DNA of 5,263 nucleotides from Bacillota bacterium (GTDB taxonomy: Bacteria; Bacillota; Clostridia; Christensenellales; UMGS416). This document shows, piece by piece, positions 1 to 5,263 of this stretch (position 1 is its first letter; every line of letters begins with the position of its first letter). The stretch lies in NCBI GenBank assembly GCA_023428265.1, contig JAEYYW010000058.1, forward strand, positions 1 to 5,263. Direction: 5' to 3'. The position numbers were made by a program, and so were the translations under genes. The notes beneath the pieces were generated by a model. It made no database searches. It was not told the DNA's origin and saw only the letters and a list, made by a program, of their open reading frames with translations.

Positions 1-297
1 ATTAAAGACCTGTTCGAACGGGTGCGGGTGGGCACGCCGGTGATCATCCGCAACGGGCCTTACGGCCCCTTTGGCACCGGGTTCAAGACGCTGCAACCGG
101 GAGAACGGGGCGCAGATGTGATGGCCGTGCAGAAGCGCCTGCAGGAGCTTGGATATTATAGCGGGCCCCAAAACGGCATTTACGGAGAAAGCCTCCTGCA
201 GGCGCTGCATCAGTTCCAGAAAGACAGCGGCCTGAAGGTGGAAAATAAAATAACCCATGACGATTATGACGCCATGGGCTTCATTGAGTTTGATTGA
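1..297 (+). CDS. L,D-transpeptidase (YkuD type), C-terminal end with peptidoglycan-binding domain; 5' partial
   Basis: This reading frame is open from the first base, so the gene starts left of the window; the in-frame GTG at 22 is an internal Val codon. The first visible residues (IKDLFERVRVGTPVII) match the segment that follows the catalytic SHGCIRM motif in YkuD L,D-transpeptidases, so the active-site Cys should lie just outside the window. Residues about 32-93 form a PG_binding_1 repeat, recognisable from the pattern PGxxGxDVxxVQxRLxxLGYYxG, then NGIYG and the FQKDSGL helix. Family members act outside the membrane, cross-linking peptidoglycan stem peptides or attaching proteins to them; the C-terminal domain would hold the enzyme on the wall. 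The gene ends TTTGATTGA, convergent with the minus-strand operon. The transpeptidase part is inferred from a short tail; another wall hydrolase with the same binding domain, such as an S41 peptidase, is a less likely alternative. Confidence 0.75.
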   Translation: MKDLFERVRVGTPVIIRNGPYGPFGTGFKTLQPGERGADVMAVQKRLQELGYYSGPQNGIYGESLLQALHQFQKDSGLKVENKITHDDYDAMGFIEFD

Positions 298-308
298 TTT
301 GATCAAGA

Positions 309-328
309 TTGCCTGCAACGGCGGGCAG
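309..328 (+). terminator. Possible weak terminator hairpin in the convergent gap
   Basis: TTGCCTGC and GCGGGCAG can pair over 8 bp, including two G-U wobbles on the plus-strand RNA, around the loop AACG. The hairpin starts 12 bases after the transpeptidase stop codon and ends just before the stop of the opposing reductase gene. The following bases (CTCCTTAC) are only moderately T-rich. On the minus strand one wobble becomes a C-A mismatch and no T-run follows, so it fits the plus-strand gene better. Position supports a terminator; the weak tail keeps confidence low. Confidence 0.35.
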
Positions 329-332
329 CTCC

Positions 333-1457
333 TTACAGAAACAGCCCTTTCACCCTGCGGATTTCCTCGGTGATTGCCAGGTGCTGCGGGCACTTCTTCT
401 CGCACAGCCCGCATTCAATGCAACTGGTCAACTGAACCTCCGGCGCGGTGTCATGCACATAGGCCGACTGGATCCATTGCTTCAGGTCAGCATCGGCCAC
501 CTTATAGCGCTTGGCGTTGCGCAGCGCCTGCATGAGCTTGGAAGGCCCAAAGCCGTGGGCACACACTTCGCAGTATTTACAGCCGGTGCAAAAGCCGGGG
601 TCGGTCAGCTCCACGGCGTCCATGGTCTGGGCCATGCCCTGCCGCCATGCTTCGGTGAGACCTTCGCTCTTGAGCGCCTGCAGATCGCGATCAATGTGCT
701 CCGGTGCCGAAACCCCCACCAGTGCGGCGGTGACGCCGCTGTTGGCAAACAGAAATTGCAGCGCACCCATCCAGGGGCCGTCGCCGTTTTCCGACAGGAA
801 GCTCATCTGCCGGTCTCCCGCCATCGCAAGCGCGCCGCCGCCCAGAGGGTTCATTACGAAGATGCCCACGCCTCTGTCCGCAGCATAGCGTATGTTTTCC
901 TCCTCAGTGCGTTTCATCAGGTTGTAGGACACCGTGGCCGCCATGAACTCGCCGGTATCCACCGCCGCGCGAAACACCTCCGGCGAGCCGTGAAACGTGA
1001 AGCCCAGTCCCTCACGGATCAATCCGTCCTCCATCGCTTTTCGCACGCCGGAGAGGAAGCCGCCCTTTTTCAGCGCGTCGCGCAGCATGTCCATGGAGCT
1101 CAAGCCCCAAAGCTGGTAAAAATCAAAATATTCCAGCTCCGCCCGTCGAAGGGAGTTCTCAATGGCGCGGCGCAGCGCCGATTCCGTGGGTGCGGAGCCA
1201 TACATCGTCTTGCTGGACACATAAGCCTCGGCCCGGCGGTTCTTCACAGCCCGGCCTGTCCACACTTCGCTCATGCCACCCACATAGCCGGTGGAGCAAT
1301 CGAAGTAGTTCATGCCGGCGTCCAGACCGCGCTGCACCGTCTCATAGCAGCTTTCTTCCGAAGCCCAGCGCATCGTGCCGAAGCTCAGAAGCGAGATGTC
1401 GATGTCGGTTTTGCCGAGTTTGCGATAAACCATTGTGGGTTTCTTTGGAATGGGCAT
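333..1457 (-). CDS. Aldo/keto reductase with C-terminal 4Fe-4S dicluster-like domain
   Basis: This 374-residue protein is a cytoplasmic NAD(P)H-type aldo/keto reductase fused to an iron-sulfur tail, as in the COG1453 group of anaerobes. The N-terminal barrel begins with MVYRKLGKTDIDIS and FGTMRW (residues 9-31). Of the usual catalytic tetrad, Asp53 and Tyr58 (FDCSTGY) and Lys83 (SSKTMYG) are present. The position normally held by His reads Trp117 (FYQLWGL), which may alter or remove classical carbonyl reduction. The tail has Cys290, 293, 296 and 299 (CxxCxxCxxC), then Cys346, 349, 352 and 356 (CIECGLCEKKCP), enough ligands for two 4Fe-4S clusters. Substrate and electron partner cannot be read from sequence. 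The start is supported by AGGAGG five bases upstream; Met9 is a conventional family start but lacks such a site. It is the second gene of an operon, nine bases behind the kinase. Fold call is firm; function is open. Confidence 0.9.
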   Translation of the reverse strand: MPIPKKPTMVYRKLGKTDIDISLLSFGTMRWASEESCYETVQRGLDAGMNYFDCSTGYVGGMSEVWTGRAVKNRRAEAYVSSKTMYGSAPTESALRRAIENSLRRAELEYFDFYQLWGLSSMDMLRDALKKGGFLSGVRKAMEDGLIREGLGFTFHGSPEVFRAAVDTGEFMAATVSYNLMKRTEEENIRYAADRGVGIFVMNPLGGGALAMAGDRQMSFLSENGDGPWMGALQFLFANSGVTAALVGVSAPEHIDRDLQALKSEGLTEAWRQGMAQTMDAVELTDPGFCTGCKYCEVCAHGFGPSKLMQALRNAKRYKVADADLKQWIQSAYVHDTAPEVQLTSCIECGLCEKKCPQHLAITEEIRRVKGLFL

Positions 1458-1462
1458 AAAGA

Positions 1463-1468
1463 CCTCCT
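1463..1468 (-). promoter_or_regulatory. Ribosome binding site of the reductase, overlapping the kinase stop
   Basis: The minus strand reads AGGAGG, then five bases, then the ATG of the aldo/keto reductase. The last two bases of the kinase TAG stop (complement of 1467-1469) are the first two of this site. A ribosome terminating on the kinase therefore covers the reductase's initiation region, which suggests translational coupling. The site also decides the Met1 start over Met9. Confidence 0.85.
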
Positions 1469-3116
1469 ATTGATAAAACGTATTCCCCCCGATAAACTCC
1501 CGCACAATCGACGTGGGCGGGATCTCATCCTCGCAGCCCAACGGCTCCACCAGCTTTAAAAACGCCAGCAACCGCTCCGCCTCCAGATAGGACGGATGCT
1601 CCTGCGGGATCTCCTGCAGCATCGGCAGCGCCTTGGTGCGCAGCGCCGCGAGCTCATAGGCCATGGCCGAATTGAAGGTTACGTCGGCGTTTTCCTGCAA
1701 CGGGAAGATGTTGCGGAACTCCGCACCGTGCACCGTGGGCCAGTCTTCAATGGTGCGGTCGGCACTGCGCCCGCGGGAAATGCTGTCGCGCACGATGCGC
1801 CGCAGCAACCTCAGATCGGTGGTGGCCACGCGGTTGTGGTCGTCCACGTTGAGGTGGGTCAGCGCCGTGGCAAACACACGGAACTTGATGCTGCCGGGGA
1901 TCCCCCCGGAGAGCCGCTCATTGAGCGCGTTGATCCCCTCGATGATCAGCGGCTGGCCCCGGCCGATCGTGATCGGAGTGCCTGCCCTGCCGCTTTTTCC
2001 TGTCAGGAAATCAAATCGGGCAAGATCCACCGGTTCACCTGCCAGCAGGGCCGTCATCTGCTCTTCAAAGAGGGGGATGTCCAGCGCATCCACACTCTCC
2101 AGGTCCACCGTGCCGTCAGGCTGCAGCGGGCAGATCTCCCTGTCCAGGTAGTAGTCATCGAGCGACAGGGCAATCGGATCAAGCCCGCAGGTGCGCAAGT
2201 GCACCATCAGGCGGTTGGCAAATGTGGTTTTGCCGCTGGAGGAGGGCCCGGCCACCAGCACGATGCGGCGCCGCTCCCGGCATATGTGCTCGGCGATCTC
2301 GGCGATCCGCCCGTCTTGCTCAGCCTCGCACACGCGCACAATCTGGCGCGCACGGCCCGAGCGCACGGCGTGGTTGAGCTCGGCAATGGTGGTAACGCCC
2401 ACCAGATGGTCAAACTCCGACGTATGGCAGTGGGCTGCCGTGACCTTGGGCATCTCCTGATATGCCGGCACAGCATCCGGCGAGGCCATGTGTGCCATGT
2501 GCAGCAGCAGCCCCGGCATGAAATACTGCAGGCGGAAGAGCTTGAGCACACCGGTGGATGGCGCCAGTGGCCCGTAATAAAGATCCAGCCTGGTGCCGCA
2601 GCGCACAGCCTGCACCGTGCCAGCGTCCGGCAGCAGCGCCGCCACATCGGGCCGCTCTGCCGCAAGGAAGGCCTCTCTGGCCTGGGCGGCTTCCATCTCT
2701 GCCGGTTCAAAGGGTTCGTCAAGCGCCACAAGCTCCCGCATCCGGCCCTCAATCCGAACCACATCGGCCGCCGTGAGCCTTCGTCGCCATTTCAACTGGC
2801 AATAGAGCGCCCGGTTGATCGAGTAATCCACAATCACCCTAGCCCCCGGAAACATCTCGTCTGCCGCTCTGGCAAGCAAGAAGCTCATGGAGCGCGAATA
2901 GACCAAAGCGCCCTCGCGGGTTGAAACATCCCGAAAGGAGATTTCTCCGCTCTCCGGGATCGTCTCGGCAAGCGTGTGGAGCCGGTTGCCCATCACCGCG
3001 CAGAGCGCCGGGCGGGGCCGCTCCCCGGCGCCAAGGGCGGCTGCCTCGGCAAAGGTGGAGCCGGCGGGCAAGTTGATTTGTTGTCCGTTGATGATCAGGT
3101 TCAGCATGGATTCCAT
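1467..3116 (-). CDS. Nucleoside (uridine-type) kinase fused to TGS and ThrRS-like domains
   Basis: This 549-residue protein belongs to the bacterial 'nucleoside kinase' family that joins threonyl-tRNA-synthetase-like N-terminal domains to a uridine-kinase P-loop domain. Residues about 4-65 resemble a TGS domain (LNLIINGQQINLPAGSTFAEA). Residues about 70-230 resemble the ThrRS second additional domain, but its four metal/editing residues are replaced. The kinase spans about 283-480: Walker A GPSSSGKTT at 290-298, SLDDYY at 318-323 with the likely catalytic acidic residues, FDFLTGKS at 368-375, Walker-B-like LIIEGINALN at 390-399, and the Arg-rich stretch RLLRRIVRDSISRGRSADRT at 436-455. The C-terminus ends in the family signature SIVREFIGG. 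Length is normal and the gene looks intact. Predicted reaction is NTP-dependent phosphorylation of a nucleoside in the cytoplasm; the true substrate is uncertain. Met1 has a GAGGCG site eight bases upstream; Met4 has none at suitable spacing. It is the first gene of the operon with the reductase. Confidence 0.92.
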   Translation of the reverse strand: MESMLNLIINGQQINLPAGSTFAEAAALGAGERPRPALCAVMGNRLHTLAETIPESGEISFRDVSTREGALVYSRSMSFLLARAADEMFPGARVIVDYSINRALYCQLKWRRRLTAADVVRIEGRMRELVALDEPFEPAEMEAAQAREAFLAAERPDVAALLPDAGTVQAVRCGTRLDLYYGPLAPSTGVLKLFRLQYFMPGLLLHMAHMASPDAVPAYQEMPKVTAAHCHTSEFDHLVGVTTIAELNHAVRSGRARQIVRVCEAEQDGRIAEIAEHICRERRRIVLVAGPSSSGKTTFANRLMVHLRTCGLDPIALSLDDYYLDREICPLQPDGTVDLESVDALDIPLFEEQMTALLAGEPVDLARFDFLTGKSGRAGTPITIGRGQPLIIEGINALNERLSGGIPGSIKFRVFATALTHLNVDDHNRVATTDLRLLRRIVRDSISRGRSADRTIEDWPTVHGAEFRNIFPLQENADVTFNSAMAYELAALRTKALPMLQEIPQEHPSYLEAERLLAFLKLVEPLGCEDEIPPTSIVREFIGGNTFYQ

Positions 3117-3124
3117 ATTGCAGA

Positions 3125-3130
3125 CGCCTC
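3125..3130 (-). promoter_or_regulatory. Ribosome binding site of the nucleoside kinase
   Basis: The minus strand reads GAGGCG eight bases before the ATG at 3116. It is a weaker Shine-Dalgarno match than the AGGAGG of the downstream reductase, but nothing better lies nearby. It favours Met1 over Met4, for which the spacing would be 17 bases. Confidence 0.55.
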
Positions 3131-3150
3131 GCAGGAAGAGTATTGCCTCT

Positions 3151-3178
3151 ATTTTACCATAGCCTGCCCCACTGGCAT
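3151..3178 (-). promoter_or_regulatory. Candidate sigma-A promoter for the kinase-reductase operon
   Basis: On the minus strand a -10 box TAAAAT (complement of 3151-3156) is preceded by TGG, giving an extended -10 element. A partial -35 box ATGCCA (4 of 6 matches to TTGACA) lies 16 bases further upstream at 3173-3178. Transcription would start near 3143-3145, leaving a leader of about 27-29 bases. The site lies between the phosphorylase terminator and the kinase start, exactly where a promoter is needed. The -35 match is modest, but an extended -10 can compensate. Confidence 0.5.
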
Positions 3179-3211
3179 ACTACCGCATCCGATCGTGGGC
3201 ATTGTGCCTTT

Positions 3212-3250
3212 CGCAAGAAAAGAAAGACCCCGCCCGTAAGGCGGGGTCTT
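3212..3250 (-). terminator. Intrinsic terminator of the GH94 phosphorylase gene
   Basis: A perfect 11-bp inverted repeat (AAGACCCCGCC / GGCGGGGTCTT, 3224-3234 and 3240-3250) surrounds a 5-base loop. Read on the minus strand, the stem is followed by TCTTTTCTT, a T-rich tail ending near 3215. The hairpin begins 12 bases after the phosphorylase stop codon. The plus-strand side has no T-run after the stem, so it works in the minus direction only. It separates the phosphorylase transcript from the kinase operon. Confidence 0.9.
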
Positions 3251-3262
3251 GGAAGGATTCTT

Positions 3263-5263
3263 TCAGCGGAATCGGATCGCAACCTCATGCTGCCTGCCGT
3301 CGGTGAAAAGCGGCACGCGCGCTCCGGGCAACGGCTTGCCATCCAGCAGGATCTCCGCGGCACCGTCTTTCAACCGACGGAACCCATCCGGCTTGGTGAT
3401 CGCAATCCGATACTGCGCTTTGCCGGTGTTCACCTGCAGTGTGATGGCGTTCTGCTCCGGCCTCAGCACCGGATCCAGCGCAAAGCCATTGGCATCCGCC
3501 TCCAGCCCCCACGCGGAAAGCAGCGTGAGGTTGAGCCAGGTGGCCGTGCCGCTGAGCATCGGGCCGATGTTCTCACCGGTCTGGCTGTTGTTATACTGCG
3601 TGCAGAACCGGGGGTTGCCGCACGTTTCATAGGGGTGCTCCATCGTGCGATAGGGCAGCACCAGGTCAATCATCCAATAGGCCAGCCGGCAGAGGCGCTC
3701 CGCAAGAACCGGGTTGCTCACTTCCTTGGCGGCCTTCACCATCGCGGCGGTGGCCATCATGCTGGCGTGCTTGAACACGGCGCCGTTTTCCCGGTCACCG
3801 GGGAAATAGTGGCCGGTGGCCGTGTTGCTGGAGATACGCTCCAGGTCTGCCGGGCTCATCAGCTTCAGACCGAATGGCGTTTTCAGGGTTTTCTCCATCG
3901 TGTCAAGCATTATGGCAACCTGCTGCTCGGTGGCCGCTCCGCACAACACCGCCCAGCTGAAGGAGTTCAGGAAGTAGGTGCCGCCGATGGCCGGGTCTGC
4001 GGAAAGGCCGTCGCCCGCGGCGCCAAGATAGGTATACTCGCCGCCGGGATAACGGTTCAGCAGCACCCTGGCAAAGAAATCACCCTTCCACGCGTTTTGC
4101 TGCAGGCTGCCAGTCAGTTTCCGCGATAGTGCATCCAGCCTTGCTTTGGCGTCCCCGTCACCTTTCCTGGCCGCCATTTCCGCTGTCTGGTCGATGGCCA
4201 GTTTCAGCAAAAAGCCGTTCATGACGCTTTCGGACCAGTCACTTTCCAGCCGGTCACCGAATTTGCCGCCCTGCTCCAGCTGCTGGCGATACAGTTTCTC
4301 CTTGGTGATGCCATCCGCATAATTGTTATCCAGCGACAGGCAATCGTTCCAGTCAGCACGGTCCAGCAGCGGGAGCCCATGCTTGCCCACGGAGATCTCG
4401 CCGGAGTAGCGCAGGATTGCCAGCAGCGTTTCAAACACCGTGCGGGTCTTCACCGGGTTGGTGCCGGCGATCTCGCACTGCTCCTCCAGAAAGCCCACAT
4501 CACCGGTGATGCCGATGTAGCGGCTGGCGGCCTGGATGAACCACAGACCATCGTCAGACCAGATGCCGGGCTCCTTACCCACCCAGAAGAAGTTGTGGTA
4601 GGCGAAGCCAAACTCAAACACCTTGGCGCACCACTCCTTCAGCAGGTCTTTCACAAGCCCGGCCAGGCCCATGCCCACCAGGTATTGCATGCTGGCGAAG
4701 ATGTCCTGGATCTCGCGGAAACCGATCTCCCGCTGGCCTTTCTGCGTCTGGCAGAAGGAACGGGAGACGTATGTCTGATACAGCACCTGGAATGGCAGGT
4801 TGCGGTTCACATAGGCGTCAAACAGTGCATCGGAAGTCTCCACCTGCAGATAGCCGCAGAACTCCTTGCCAAAGTCCTTCACCGCCTGCAGTGCCTTCTC
4901 CACCTGGCCGGGCGCGCTGTACTTGGCAGCCAGCGCCTCGATTTCACGCTCGGCGGTGGTATCGTCAAAATCAGGGTTGGTGCGGCTGGACACCAGGCCC
5001 GTGAAGTTATCCACGACGGCAGCTGAACCCGCCGCAAGCTCGATAGCCGCCGCCACGGCAAAGAAGCCGGGGCCCTTGCGGTAGAAGCTGTTGTTTAGCC
5101 GGGGCAGGCTTTCGGGGTTCTCCAGCGTGCCGCCTCCCAAAAACTCGGTGCAGTTCATGCAAAACTCGGTGGGATACGTCACAGATGAGCCGCTGCGCAC
5201 CAGCATCGTGTGGAACCGCACATCCTTTTTGCAATATTCCGGATAGTAGTCGGGGCTCACAGC
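3263..5263 (-). CDS. GH94-family glycoside phosphorylase, possibly 1,2-beta-oligoglucan phosphorylase-like; N-terminus outside window
   Basis: The frame is open to the right edge, so only the C-terminal 666 residues are visible (numbered from the edge codon); the GTG at 5258-5260 is an internal Val. GH94 enzymes are cytoplasmic phosphorylases that split a beta-glucoside with inorganic phosphate, giving a sugar 1-phosphate. The (alpha/alpha)6 catalytic domain shows RSFCQTQKGQREIGFREIQD (about 168-187), WSDDGLW (235-241) and DWNDC (304-308); by analogy with cellobiose phosphorylase, Asp307 of WND (4343-4345) is the general acid. Phosphate-site elements are RENGAVFKHA (491-500) and the SGTATW loop (571-576). 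A C-terminal beta domain follows. About 360 residues after the acid, and motifs unlike classic cellobiose phosphorylases, suggest the long group of about 1,000-1,100 residues that includes 1,2-beta-oligoglucan phosphorylase. Beta-1,3-glucan phosphorylases (GH149, GH161) are alternatives. No signal peptide can be judged. A strong terminator follows directly. Confidence 0.85.
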   Translation of the reverse strand, partial: AVSPDYYPEYCKKDVRFHTMLVRSGSSVTYPTEFCMNCTEFLGGGTLENPESLPRLNNSFYRKGPGFFAVAAAIELAAGSAAVVDNFTGLVSSRTNPDFDDTTAEREIEALAAKYSAPGQVEKALQAVKDFGKEFCGYLQVETSDALFDAYVNRNLPFQVLYQTYVSRSFCQTQKGQREIGFREIQDIFASMQYLVGMGLAGLVKDLLKEWCAKVFEFGFAYHNFFWVGKEPGIWSDDGLWFIQAASRYIGITGDVGFLEEQCEIAGTNPVKTRTVFETLLAILRYSGEISVGKHGLPLLDRADWNDCLSLDNNYADGITKEKLYRQQLEQGGKFGDRLESDWSESVMNGFLLKLAIDQTAEMAARKGDGDAKARLDALSRKLTGSLQQNAWKGDFFARVLLNRYPGGEYTYLGAAGDGLSADPAIGGTYFLNSFSWAVLCGAATEQQVAIMLDTMEKTLKTPFGLKLMSPADLERISSNTATGHYFPGDRENGAVFKHASMMATAAMVKAAKEVSNPVLAERLCRLAYWMIDLVLPYRTMEHPYETCGNPRFCTQYNNSQTGENIGPMLSGTATWLNLTLLSAWGLEADANGFALDPVLRPEQNAITLQVNTGKAQYRIAITKPDGFRRLKDGAAEILLDGKPLPGARVPLFTDGRQHEVAIRFR

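Noticed and set aside
285..307. Repeated TTGAT units around the transpeptidase stop codon
   Set aside because: The repeats are too short and the phase is irregular; part of it encodes the Phe-Asp C-terminus, so chance is sufficient.
309..1559. A 416-codon plus-strand open frame antisense to the reductase
   Set aside because: It lies opposite a gene with clear domain motifs, its translation is rich in His, Arg, Ala and Gly without any recognisable motif, and GC-rich coding sequence commonly leaves the opposite strand free of stops.
1596..2924. A 442-codon plus-strand open frame antisense to the kinase
   Set aside because: It shows the same shadow composition as the other antisense frames, no family resemblance, and sits wholly inside the well-supported kinase gene.
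3199..3212. Small inverted repeat GGCA-TTG-TGCC in the phosphorylase-kinase gap
   Set aside because: A 4-bp stem is expected by chance; it is not placed over the -10/-35 elements in a way that supports an operator.
3143..4129. A 328-codon plus-strand open frame antisense to the phosphorylase end and its terminator
   Set aside because: It runs through the terminator hairpin and the kinase promoter region, and its translation has no recognisable motif, so it is a compositional shadow.

Overview
The window looks like ordinary chromosomal DNA from a GC-rich, anaerobic member of the Bacillota, most likely class Clostridia. Three things point that way. There is a YkuD-type L,D-transpeptidase end carrying a peptidoglycan-binding domain. 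There is an aldo/keto reductase with a C-terminal pair of four-cysteine iron-sulfur motifs, common in strict anaerobes. There is also the TGS/ThrRS-like/uridine-kinase fusion typical of Clostridia and Thermotogae. Shine-Dalgarno sequences are of the AGGAGG type. The organism call is inference from gene families; no marker gene is present.

Layout from left to right. At 1-297 (+) lies the last 98 codons of a cell-wall L,D-transpeptidase. It converges on the rest of the window, which is all on the minus strand; a small hairpin (309-328) sits in the 35-bp convergent gap. At 333-1457 (-) is an aldo/keto reductase with iron-sulfur motifs. At 1467-3116 (-) is the nucleoside kinase fusion. The kinase and reductase are 9 bp apart, the reductase's ribosome binding site overlaps the kinase stop codon, and a plausible extended -10 promoter lies in front of the kinase (3151-3178), so the two probably form a bicistronic operon. 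A strong intrinsic terminator (3212-3250) separates this operon from the last gene. At 3263-5263 (-) is the C-terminal 666 residues of a GH94-type glycoside phosphorylase whose start lies beyond the right edge.

The genes do not form one obvious pathway. The phosphorylase would release a sugar 1-phosphate from a beta-glucan oligosaccharide in the cytoplasm. The kinase-like protein is predicted to phosphorylate a nucleoside or similar substrate, and the reductase is a redox enzyme of unknown substrate. The transpeptidase is an unrelated wall enzyme. No mobile element, CRISPR array, tRNA, rRNA or defence system was seen, and no intergenic stretch exceeds 150 bp. I found no convincing new system. 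The points worth a second look are residue-level departures in the reductase and kinase and the tight coupling of those two genes.
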